Origin: Microcoleus sp. bin48.metabat.b7b8b9.023
Lineage (GTDB): Bacteria; Cyanobacteriota; Cyanobacteriia; Cyanobacteriales; Microcoleaceae
Direction of reading: 5' to 3'
Assembly: GCF_013299185.1 (NCBI RefSeq)
Contig: NZ_JAAFKG010000013.1
Span: 40,076 to 104,075, forward strand
DNA length: 64,000 bases
Position numbers and translations under genes: made by a program. Positions 35,521 through 43,242 of this stretch are shown here, piece by piece (position 1 is the first letter of the stretch; each line of letters begins with the position of its first letter). The notes beneath the pieces are model-generated. The model made no database searches, had not been told where the DNA came from, and worked only from the letters and a program-made list of their open reading frames with translations.

Positions 35521-36759
35521 ATGAAACGCAGAGAAGCCATTCAATACTTAGCGACAAGTAATGCTGCTTTTTTGAGTACACTATATCTAGGCAAACAACT
35601 GGAGAATAGTAACTTGAACGCTGCCGATCGACCTCTCCCAAACTATGATTATATACTTTTATACTGGATGCCGTATGACAACAATTTATCAACCTTGGGC
35701 AAACCTATTCTTGAAATGTTACGCAAAGGTGTACAGACTGACAAAGTTTTGGTATTAGTACAATCTGATTTTAGTGGATCGAGGCGATTATCAAGAAATA
35801 TTATTACCAAAGGTAACATTACAGTTCAATACTTGGAAACAGCAGACAGTAGTAGTGAAAATGTTCTGAATGAATATCTTACTTGGGCTTTGTCACAATT
35901 TCAGACCAAACATTGGGTCATTGTATTTTTAGGTCATGGTGGAAGTCTCATGCAAATTAGTCCCGATGAAAATCCCAACTACGGTTCGACTTCAATCACA
36001 CAACCTAAATGGATGGATTTACAAAAAGTCAGTGAAGTTATATCTAAATTCAATCAAGATATTAATGGTAGATTAGAACTTCTGTTTTTTCAAAACTGCC
36101 ATCGGGGCAATATTGAAGTACACTATACATTTCAAAATGTCGCCAAGTATACCCTGTCATCTCAAATAATACTGGGAGCACCAAATTACTATTATGAATC
36201 ATTACTGAACCACCTTAGCTGTCATCCAAATCTTGACGGAGGTCAAATAGCTAAAAAAATTATGGATTTTGAACGTTTGGATATGTATCATAGTTTGACA
36301 CTGACTAAAAATGATTACTTTCACCAGCTATCAGAGAAACTTAATCCGGCGATCGATTCAATTCTCATGTCCAACACTGATGCGGTCAAAAAGCTCATTT
36401 ATTCAGCTTTGTTTCCCTCAAAAGTCAAACATACACAATCTGTTATACAAGTATATCATTATAGTGGAGAATCCTTCGTTGACTTGGCTAACTTTATGTT
36501 AGAAATCACGAAGGTTTCTGGTGCAGACGTAACAGCTTGCAATGTTTTCTTAACTTTTTTCAAATCATTTTTAATTGAGAGATTGCAACAAAATGGTAGA
36601 TTGCTTAGCTCGACAATTCGAGGTAGGTATCAAAACTTTTCTGGCCTGGGTTTGTTTTTGCCGGCGAGTCGGCAAAAACTGGCAACTTATCATCATCTAA
36701 AAATTTATTCTGACTTGAAGCTTGTAAACCTTTTTGATGCGGTTATTTTCGATAATTAG
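35521..36759 (+). CDS. Clostripain-like (C11) cysteine protease, exported
   Basis: 412 residues. The N-terminus MKRREAIQYLATSNAAFL is Tat-like or lipoprotein-like in layout but lacks the full RRxFLK motif. The catalytic domain has the clan CD order: strand then His in VIVFLGHGGSL (~136-146), strand then Cys in LLFFQNCHRGNIEVHY (~187-202), where the family usually has DACLMGxxEV, then SSQIILGAPNYYYESLL. This suggests a His-Cys dyad protease of the clostripain/caspase fold with Arg or Lys specificity unknown. The gene is strikingly AT-rich compared with neighbours, hinting at horizontal origin. Whether it still cleaves is not certain. Confidence 0.75.
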   Translation: MKRREAIQYLATSNAAFLSTLYLGKQLENSNLNAADRPLPNYDYILLYWMPYDNNLSTLGKPILEMLRKGVQTDKVLVLVQSDFSGSRRLSRNIITKGNITVQYLETADSSSENVLNEYLTWALSQFQTKHWVIVFLGHGGSLMQISPDENPNYGSTSITQPKWMDLQKVSEVISKFNQDINGRLELLFFQNCHRGNIEVHYTFQNVAKYTLSSQIILGAPNYYYESLLNHLSCHPNLDGGQIAKKIMDFERLDMYHSLTLTKNDYFHQLSEKLNPAIDSILMSNTDAVKKLIYSALFPSKVKHTQSVIQVYHYSGESFVDLANFMLEITKVSGADVTACNVFLTFFKSFLIERLQQNGRLLSSTIRGRYQNFSGLGLFLPASRQKLATYHHLKIYSDLKLVNLFDAVIFDN

Positions 36760-37095
36760 CAAAACCGAGCAATACGAATTTCTAGGTATTTATGCAACAG
36801 TAACCGTAGGGTGCGGATACATCGATAATCGTCAATAAAAAGCGATTCGCAGCGGCGCAGCAGAGTAGAAATTGACTCCTTCATCAACTGAATCTCCACC
36901 GTCGTTTTGCCCACATCGGTAGGCCCAGCAATCACCATCACAGCCTCCCGTTCCAGCCCCCTCCGTGCAGCAGTTCATCTATTTCTGGAAGCGGGCCGCC
37001 ACGTACCAGATAAGAACACTCAGGAATCAAGCAGCCACCAATCACTTTGTTGAGACTGGTCACTCCTACAGAAAGACGATTTTGAGACATTTGTT
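36756..37095 (-). pseudogene. KaiC-like RecA-superfamily ATPase relic
   Basis: Minus-strand fragments match a KaiC-like tandem ATPase. RLSVGVTSLNKVIGGCLIPE and SYLVRGGP resemble the start of domain 1. They run directly into IDELLHGGGWNGRL, then after a frame change VMVIAGPTDVGKTTVEIQLMKES, the start and P-loop of domain 2. The rest of both domains is missing, so an internal deletion joined the two P-loop regions. It lies tail-to-tail with the C11 gene and overlaps the upstream region of glcE. Confidence 0.6.
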
Positions 37096-37186
37096 TGTCG
37101 ATCTTTGGAATATGGGGCTCGTATTCATATTTAATGGTTTGAGGGGCTGTTTTGATTGTTTGTTTACTGGGCGTCTGAGAACCTTC

Positions 37187-38623
37187 ATGAAAAATATTTC
37201 GGCAGAAAATTACGTTAGCACACAAGAATTAGAGGGTATTGTCGGCACTTCGGGCATCTGTCTGCGCCAAGATATAGAGGCTTTTTGGCAAGAAAGGGTA
37301 GAAAAAGCAGTTGCCCCAGGCAATTCAATAGCCTGTACCGTTTATCCCCATACCCAGAAAGAACTCGCCGCGGTGATTGCTTTGGCCGGGCAAAATCGCT
37401 GGCCACTCTTGCCTTGTGGAAGTGGCAGCAAACTCGATTGGGGCGGTTTAGTTAAATTTGACCCGGATCCTCCCCAGCCTAGGGCGGGCAAGGGGGCACC
37501 GCCCCTACCAAGGGGAAAGCAAGATGTTGTCAAAGTCCCCCGGGAAGGGGATTTAGGGGGATCTCCTGATGCAGGGGGGATGGTGGCTGTGAGTACGGCA
37601 CGATTGAATCGCCTGGTAGAACACGCTGTGGGGGATTTAACCGTGACTGCGGAGGCGGGCATGAAGTTTGCGGATTTGCAGGAAATTTTAGGTAAAGCAG
37701 GTCAATTTTTGCCGATCGATCCAGCATATCCGCAACAGGCAACTTTGGGCGGGATTGTCGCTACTGCTGATACGGGTTCGCTGCGACACCGCTACCGGGG
37801 CGTGCGCGATTTGTTGTTGGGAATTAGCTTTGTGCGATCGGACGGTAAAATTGCTGTAGCCGGAGGTCGAGTTGTGAAAAATGTTGCCGGTTATGACTTA
37901 ATGAAACTGTTGACTGGTTCCTACGGCACATTGGGCGTCATTTCTCAAGTAACATTCCGAGTTTATCCGCTGCCGGAATCGTCGGGAACTGTCATACTGA
38001 CAGGAGAAACGAATGCTTTAGCTGAAGCTGCTCAAATTTTATTATCTTCTGCTTTGACACCGACGGCCGTTGATTTGCTGTCACCGCAGTTAGTAGAAAA
38101 ACTGAGTTTGGGTAAAGGTTCGGGATTGGTAGTGAGGTTTCAAAGCATCGCCGAAAGCGTTAAACAACAATCCGCCCGCTTGTTGGAAGTTGGCGAAAAG
38201 TTGGGCTTGCAAGGCACTAGCTGCGGCGAAAATGACGAGCATCAATTATGGCAAAGATTGCCAGAAACAGTCTGGAATTCTGCCAATAATTCCACAATTA
38301 TTTGTAAAATAGGTATCAGACCGTCGGAAGCAGTCAAGGCAATTAACGAGTTGCCGGTACAGGATGCTTGGATTCATGCGGGCAGCGGTTTGGGAGTTTT
38401 GCGGTTTGAGACTGCGACAGCCGAAACGCTGTTGCAGGTACGCAAAGGGTGCGAAGCTAAAGGCGGTTTTCTGACGGTTTTGGCTGCGCCAGCCCACATC
38501 AAGCAAGGGTTAGATGTTTGGGGCTATACTGGAAGTGCGATCGATCTAATGCGCCGCATCAAGCAAGAGTTTGACCCGGAGAATATTTTAAATTGCGATC
38601 GTTTGATCTTAAAAGGTTCGTAG
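37187..38623 (+). CDS. glcE: Glycolate dehydrogenase FAD-binding subunit GlcE
   Basis: A 478-residue PCMH-type flavoprotein subunit of glycolate dehydrogenase, oxidising photorespiratory glycolate to glyoxylate at the membrane. FAD-domain features are TVYPHTQKELAAVIALA (~48), LLPCGSGSKLDWGG, QATLGGIVATADTGS (~185), and GGRVVKNVAGYDLMKLLTGSYGTLGVI (~226-252). I chose ATG 37187; the open frame upstream has no similarity. Between GGLVKFDPD and GGMVAVSTARLNRL lies a ~40-residue Pro/Gly-rich insert coded by GC-rich palindromic repeat DNA (~37460-37580). The final Gly-Ser-stop is supplied by the downstream repeat array. Confidence 0.9.
   Translation: MKNISAENYVSTQELEGIVGTSGICLRQDIEAFWQERVEKAVAPGNSIACTVYPHTQKELAAVIALAGQNRWPLLPCGSGSKLDWGGLVKFDPDPPQPRAGKGAPPLPRGKQDVVKVPREGDLGGSPDAGGMVAVSTARLNRLVEHAVGDLTVTAEAGMKFADLQEILGKAGQFLPIDPAYPQQATLGGIVATADTGSLRHRYRGVRDLLLGISFVRSDGKIAVAGGRVVKNVAGYDLMKLLTGSYGTLGVISQVTFRVYPLPESSGTVILTGETNALAEAAQILLSSALTPTAVDLLSPQLVEKLSLGKGSGLVVRFQSIAESVKQQSARLLEVGEKLGLQGTSCGENDEHQLWQRLPETVWNSANNSTIICKIGIRPSEAVKAINELPVQDAWIHAGSGLGVLRFETATAETLLQVRKGCEAKGGFLTVLAAPAHIKQGLDVWGYTGSAIDLMRRIKQEFDPENILNCDRLILKGS
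37460..37580 (+). repeat. Palindromic repeat inserted in frame within glcE
   Basis: The DNA reads like this genome's intergenic repeats (GGGCGGGCAAGGGGGCACCGCCCCTACC, compare 52920-53040 and 53270-53300; CCCCCGGGAAGGGGATTTAGGGGGATCTCC, compare 31045-31125) but is translated as part of GlcE without breaking the frame. Confidence 0.75.
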
Positions 38624-38912
38624 TGAGGACTTCAGTCCTTCTTAAATCCCAGGAAGAGGACTAAAGTCCTCACTACCAACCAGGAATTTAAGGTTCGTAG
38701 TGAGGACTTCAGTCCTTCTTAAATCCCAGGAAAAGGACTAAAGTCCTCACTACAAACCAGGAATTTAAGGTTCGTAGTGAGGACTTCAGTCCTTCTTAAA
38801 TCCCAGGAAAAGGACTAAAGTCCTCACTACAAACCAGGAATTTAAGGTTCGTAGTGAGGACTTCAGTCCTTCTTAAATCCCAGGAAAAGGACTAAAGTCC
38901 TCACTACGAACC
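38615..38912. repeat. Four tandem 77-bp hairpin repeats between glcE and glcF
   Basis: GGTTCGTAGTGAGGACTTCAG starts at 38615, 38692, 38769 and 38846, an exact 77-bp period. Each unit pairs GTAGTGAGGACTTCAGTCC with GGACTAAAGTCCTCACTAC across AAATCCCAGGAAAA, so each RNA copy would fold into a hairpin. The first unit overlaps the end of glcE and supplies its stop codon TAG. The array fills the glcE-glcF spacer. Confidence 0.95.
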
Positions 38913-38930
38913 AAAAGAATTAGGTAATAT

Positions 38931-40340
38931 ATGCAAACTTCAGAAACATCTCAAATTCCCAGCGACGATTTCAAACCCGCGAAAGAAAGCAATTTCCTAG
39001 CCCAAAATCCCCACTTGCAAACCCTTGAAATTCCCGGTTTTGACCCCAACAATCCGCCAGATCCGAAATTAATCGATACCTGCGTCCACTGCGGCTTTTG
39101 TTTGTCAACTTGTCCCAGTTATCGTGTACTCGGTAAAGAAATGGATTCGCCTAGAGGCCGCATTTATTTAATGGATGCCATTAATGAAGGCGACGCACCT
39201 TTAAACGAAGCAACTTCGCAGCATTTCGATACTTGTTTGGGCTGTTTGGCCTGCGTGACAACTTGTCCGTCGGGAGTTCAATACGATAAGTTAATTTCCG
39301 CAACTCGCCACCAAGTTACTCGAAATCAGAAACGCACTTTTTCTGACAATGTAATTCGGACTCTGATTTTTAATCTCTTTCCTTATCCTCACAGATTGCG
39401 CCCTCTGCTTGTACCGCTGTTTATTTATCAAAAATTAGGACTGCCAAAACTTGTCCGCAAAACAGGTTTGCTGAAAAAAGTATTTCCTCGCTTGGCGGCG
39501 ATGGAATCAATTTTGCCGAAAGTTACTGTCGATTCTTTCCGGGATAATTTGCCCGAAGTCATTCCCGCACAAGGGGAGAAACGCTATCGAGTCGGCGTGA
39601 TTTTAGGCTGCGTGCAACGGCTGTTATTCTCGCCTGTGAATGAGGCTACGGTGCGAGTTTTGACGGCTAACGGTTGCGAGGTTGTGATTCCGAAAAGTCA
39701 GGGATGCTGTGCTGCTTTACCGGAACACCAAGGACAAGCCGAACAGGCGAAAGCTTTGGCAAGACAGATGATTGACAGCTTTGAAAATACTAACGTTGAT
39801 TTTGTGATTATCAACGCTGCTGGGTGCGGCCACACTTTGAAAGAATACGGTCATATTTTAGCTGATGACCCGGATTATCGGGAGAAAGCTGAGCATTTTG
39901 CTGCGAATGTAAAGGATATCCAAGAGTTTTTGGCAAGTGCCGGAATTACGGCTAAACTCAATCCTTTGACTGAGGGAGATTTGACGATTGTTTATCAGGA
40001 TGCTTGTCATTTGTTGCACGGACAAAAGATTAGTTTGCAGCCGCGTCAGTTGTTGCAACAAATCCCTGGGGTGAAGTTGAAAGAACCTGTGGATGCTGCT
40101 TTATGTTGCGGGAGTGCGGGGGTTTACAATATGCTTCAGCCGGAGATTGCTGATGAATTGGGAGTACAAAAGGTGGAGAATTTGCTGAATACGGGGGCGG
40201 AGTTGATTGCTTCTTCTAATCCGGGTTGTTCTTTGCAAATTAAGAAGCATTTGGAGTTGCAGGGTAAGGCTGTTACTTTGATGCACCCGATCGAGCTTTT
40301 GGATTATTCTATTCGTGGGGTTAGGTTGCAGAGGCAGTAG
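38931..40340 (+). CDS. glcF: Glycolate dehydrogenase iron-sulfur subunit GlcF
   Basis: 469 residues. Two [4Fe-4S] motifs are present, CVHCGFCLSTCP (~52-63) and CLGCLACVTTCP (~102-113). Two CCG domains follow, with GCCAALPEHQG (~262) and LCCGSAGVYNMLQPE (~387), which in this family bind additional cofactor and pass electrons from the GlcD/GlcE flavins to quinone. It lies 307 bp after glcE on the same strand, separated by the 77-bp array; glcD is not in the window. A degraded copy of codons ~181-219 recurs at 47021-47140. Confidence 0.95.
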   Translation: MQTSETSQIPSDDFKPAKESNFLAQNPHLQTLEIPGFDPNNPPDPKLIDTCVHCGFCLSTCPSYRVLGKEMDSPRGRIYLMDAINEGDAPLNEATSQHFDTCLGCLACVTTCPSGVQYDKLISATRHQVTRNQKRTFSDNVIRTLIFNLFPYPHRLRPLLVPLFIYQKLGLPKLVRKTGLLKKVFPRLAAMESILPKVTVDSFRDNLPEVIPAQGEKRYRVGVILGCVQRLLFSPVNEATVRVLTANGCEVVIPKSQGCCAALPEHQGQAEQAKALARQMIDSFENTNVDFVIINAAGCGHTLKEYGHILADDPDYREKAEHFAANVKDIQEFLASAGITAKLNPLTEGDLTIVYQDACHLLHGQKISLQPRQLLQQIPGVKLKEPVDAALCCGSAGVYNMLQPEIADELGVQKVENLLNTGAELIASSNPGCSLQIKKHLELQGKAVTLMHPIELLDYSIRGVRLQRQ

Positions 40341-40420
40341 TTTGCTGGGGCGGGCGGTGTCCGCCATAGATATCAACTTAAGCTCAAACCTAGTGCCAGA
40401 ATGCTGTCTAAGAATTACGA

Positions 40421-40452
40421 TCTCGCTCTCGTGGCGTCGCCGGAGAGCGAGA
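40421..40452 (+). terminator. glcF: Stem-loop after glcF
   Basis: Perfect 10-bp arms, TCTCGCTCTC (40421-40430) and GAGAGCGAGA (40443-40452), enclosing a 12-nt GC-rich loop, 81 bp after the glcF stop. There is no U-tract, so it may act as an RNA end-stabiliser or weak terminator separating glcEF from the conflict cluster. Confidence 0.5.
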
Positions 40453-40627
40453 ATCAGCCAAAAGCAAGATTTATCAAGAGTTTGAGGTGATTTTTTATAC
40501 CAATGCGCCGTGTCGTGTCCCTAGCCGACACCTGTACCTGACTCACTTGAAAAGCGCTGTCATCGTAGAAATTTGTTAACCTAGTTCATTAAGAATCTCC
40601 ATCCGTCTTTCCAATAGAGGTAAATTA

Positions 40628-41032
40628 ATGGCAGAAATAGTAATTGACTTGGGCGAAGATGGTGAAATTCTGATTGATACGGCAGATAGTAACGGTTTAA
40701 TTCAAGGAGATGAAGCGACAGAAAAGACAGGTTTCCGCGATACTTTACGCCAAACTGGTGAACAAGTAAAGGTAAATGCTCGTAAAGTGCTGAAACTTCC
40801 GCTTACCGGACTGGCAAAGGTTTTGATGGCTTCCCTACCAGAACCGTCGCCAAGCGATCGCTACGAACTTGAGCAGTTTTCAGTAGAATTTAATTTGGGC
40901 ATCAAGACTGAAGCAGGTACTAACGTTGGTGCTGTAGCCAAGATTATGCCAGAGGGAGCATTAAAGTGTACATACACTTGGAAGCGCAAGCCTAATCCTG
41001 CAACTCCATCTTCTACAAGTCAAACTCCATAG
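40628..41032 (+). CDS. Trypsin-co-occurring domain protein (CU044_2847 / trypco1-like)
   Basis: 134 residues: a beta-rich N-terminus (MAEIVIDLGEDGEILIDTAD), a helical centre (FRDTLRQTGEQVKVNARKVLKLPLTGLAKVLMASL) and the C-terminal beta signature EQFSVEFNLGIKTEAGTNVGAVAKIMPEGALKCTYTW, typical of the CU044_2847 family. These domains are known bioinformatically from bacterial conflict systems beside trypsin-like proteases, and the next gene is exactly such a protease. Likely role: ligand or regulator of the protease or NTPase partner. AGAGG precedes the ATG by 8 nt. A CCCACCC/GGGTGGG hairpin follows before the protease gene. It is presumably the first gene of the operon. Confidence 0.8.
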   Translation: MAEIVIDLGEDGEILIDTADSNGLIQGDEATEKTGFRDTLRQTGEQVKVNARKVLKLPLTGLAKVLMASLPEPSPSDRYELEQFSVEFNLGIKTEAGTNVGAVAKIMPEGALKCTYTWKRKPNPATPSSTSQTP

Positions 41033-41040
41033 CATTTTTA

Positions 41041-41063
41041 CCCACCCTGTCTGATTGGGTGGG
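41041..41063 (+). promoter_or_regulatory. Intra-operon hairpin between trypco1 and protease genes
   Basis: CCCACCC (41041-41047) pairs with GGGTGGG (41057-41063) around a 9-nt loop, 9 bp after the trypco1 stop and 147 bp before the protease start. There is no U-tract behind it. It could stabilise the upstream mRNA end or attenuate readthrough, giving more trypco1 than protease. Confidence 0.45.
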
Positions 41064-41209
41064 CTGCTTGATGGATATATAAATTCTCCATAGCTGACAA
41101 TACAGTAGGGACACAACCATGCTCGTCTCTAAATCCGTGTATCTGTCTAGCACTACACCCCTGAATCGCTATAAGCTATGAGCAGAGATCAATTCAGCAG
41201 CAGAGCGCC

Positions 41210-42475
41210 ATGCCAAAGCCCGATTTCAAACGAATTGAGCAGTACATCAAGAATGCCACCCTCAAAATTTTTGTCAACGGCAAATTTATAGGGACTGGTT
41301 TTTTCATTACCCGCGACGGCTATGTTTTGACTGCTTACCACTGCGTTGGTGCTGGGACAGGTAGCATTACACTGGAAAGCCCTTACGATGGTAAGTTCCC
41401 AGCCCAATTAGATCCTGACAAATCCCTCGCCCAATACGATTTAGCCATTCTCAAAGCCAACCATCAGCCGAGTCACTATTTACCGTTGGGATATGTAACC
41501 GAGAAAAATTTCGGCGATGAGGTGGTAACAATTGGCTATCCAGCCAGTCATCTGTCTCAAAATCAGGAAGTTGGTGTTTATAAGGGACATATTTCTAGAT
41601 GGCGTCACGATGAATTTGTTGAGTTGTCAGAAGCTATTAAGGGCAAAGGACATAGCGGAGGTTCTGTTTATCACTATGCCAGCAGGCGAGTTATTGGTGT
41701 GGTTACTGAACGCTATCATGAGAGTGTGATGGCTAATTCAGGTTTAGCTACACGTCTCGACAAGCTGTTTAACAAATGGCTGGAGTTATCCGAAATTAAC
41801 CAAGCCGCAGTTCAAATATGGGATAAAAGATTACAAACTTTCCAGACTAACGAACTCAAACACCGCATCTTTTTTGCGATGTTACCAGATGACAGCAACT
41901 ATTATTCATTGCTGAATACCCTCCGCGAGGTTGTCGAAGATCGCTGGGGATGCCAATTAATGACGGCAAAAGATAGGCAGTATGGCGACAGCACCCTGGA
42001 AAATATCCGCTGCCACATGGAACAAGCCCATGCCTTTATTGCTGACATTAGTTCGGCTGACCCTGAAGTGATGTTTGTACTGGGTGCAGTTCAATTCTAC
42101 TTGAGTCATTCTCCATCTATTTTGTTAGCTCAAGGTCAGCCGAACTTACCTAAAAGTTTACAAGGGCGGATGGTTATTCGTTATGCTAGCGAAACTGCTG
42201 ACTTAGCAAACTATCTTGATAGCGAATTAACGCGAATTGAAGTAATCAAGCAAATGCTCAACGATCCTGAACGGGAGCATTTTCTCTCTATCAATAAATT
42301 GCAAACCCTGATGCGGTTCTCTTTACCAGAAAAAACATGGCAGCTTCTGCAAGAACGTTATCCCACAAAAGAATCGTGGCAACAGGCAAGTGTAAATACT
42401 TTGGAATCTCTGCTAGGTAAAGACGCTGACTTTGCCAGCATTATCCTGAAGCGTATCGGGCAGGCTATACCATGA
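41210..42475 (+). CDS. Trypsin-like protease fused to an NDT/TIR-like domain
   Basis: 421 residues. Residues 1-190 are a cytosolic trypsin-like protease with a complete triad: His44 in TAYHCVG, Asp77 in QYDLAIL and Ser149 in GKGHSGGSV. No signal peptide. Residues ~218-345 are an alpha/beta domain resembling nucleoside 2-deoxyribosyltransferase/TIR-like folds: IFFAMLPD, LREVVEDRWGCQL, ENIRCHMEQAHAFIADISSADPEVMFVLGA. The position of the NDT nucleophile Glu is Val290, so it is probably not catalytic. Residues ~355-421 are a helical module (YPTKESWQQASV, IILKRIGQ) shared with the genes at 42472 and 44421. The stop overlaps the next start by 4 bp (ATGA), implying coupling. Confidence 0.88.
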   Translation: MPKPDFKRIEQYIKNATLKIFVNGKFIGTGFFITRDGYVLTAYHCVGAGTGSITLESPYDGKFPAQLDPDKSLAQYDLAILKANHQPSHYLPLGYVTEKNFGDEVVTIGYPASHLSQNQEVGVYKGHISRWRHDEFVELSEAIKGKGHSGGSVYHYASRRVIGVVTERYHESVMANSGLATRLDKLFNKWLELSEINQAAVQIWDKRLQTFQTNELKHRIFFAMLPDDSNYYSLLNTLREVVEDRWGCQLMTAKDRQYGDSTLENIRCHMEQAHAFIADISSADPEVMFVLGAVQFYLSHSPSILLAQGQPNLPKSLQGRMVIRYASETADLANYLDSELTRIEVIKQMLNDPEREHFLSINKLQTLMRFSLPEKTWQLLQERYPTKESWQQASVNTLESLLGKDADFASIILKRIGQAIP

Positions 42476-43221
42476 CGACTCGCTCCCTAAATGTTGGCGA
42501 TCGGGCTGATCGACATCCCTCAAATCAAGATCGAGGTGGTCATCGAGCAATATTATTGATTTTGCCTGATTTTGACAAAAATACAAGCAGAGTAATAGGT
42601 GCAACGGCTACAGGTGATTACCTTAATATAGAAAATTACTCTTCTCTAATATCGGCTTTACGTGAAGTAGTAGAAGAACAATGGGAATGTGAGCTTTTAT
42701 TGGAATCTGATAAATACTTCAGTAATATCAAGGCTGAAAACATTCGGATGCACTTAGAACAAGCTGATGCTTATATAGCAGAGGTAACAAACGCTGACCC
42801 GGATGTAATGTACCTCCTTGGAGCCGCAAATTTTTTTCAAAGCCATTGTCCTTGCATCATCTTAACTCAAACACAAAACACCTTGCCAAGAAGTTTGTTG
42901 GGTCGTCAATTCATTTTCTATGAATGTTCCCATCAGCAAGAGTTAGTGCATTATCTAGAAGCAGAACTCTCCAGAAATATTCATTTTATACAAACTGTTA
43001 AAACATCTGTACGCGAACATTTTATTTCTATTTCAAAACTACAAAGAATTGTCGCTTTACAGTGGTTTAACTCTAAAACTTGGCGAGAGCTACAAAACAC
43101 TTACCCTACTAGAGAAGCATGGCAAAATGCTACGGTAAATAAAGTTGCTTCTATTGTTGATGGACAAAAGGATGTGGCAGAGATCATTCTCAAACGTATA
43201 TATCAATGGCTTGAGATGTAA
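42472..43221 (+). CDS. Stand-alone NDT/TIR-like domain protein, paralogue in the operon
   Basis: 249 residues. After a polar N-terminus (~1-25) comes the same alpha/beta domain as its neighbours: AILLILPDF, LREVVEEQWECELLLESD, ENIRMHLEQADAYIAEVTNADPDVMYLLGAANF and PCIILTQ. The catalytic Glu position is Leu115, so enzymatic activity is unlikely. The C-terminal helical module (REHFISISKLQ, YPTREAWQNATV, EIILKRIYQWL) is conserved. Most simply it is a structural or decoy partner that can heteromerise with the protease and HSP90 fusions. Its start codon overlaps the protease stop. It is absent from any named family I know. Confidence 0.82.
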   Translation: MTTRSLNVGDRADRHPSNQDRGGHRAILLILPDFDKNTSRVIGATATGDYLNIENYSSLISALREVVEEQWECELLLESDKYFSNIKAENIRMHLEQADAYIAEVTNADPDVMYLLGAANFFQSHCPCIILTQTQNTLPRSLLGRQFIFYECSHQQELVHYLEAELSRNIHFIQTVKTSVREHFISISKLQRIVALQWFNSKTWRELQNTYPTREAWQNATVNKVASIVDGQKDVAEIILKRIYQWLEM

Positions 43222-43242
43222 ACAAATAGAAAAAATACAACT

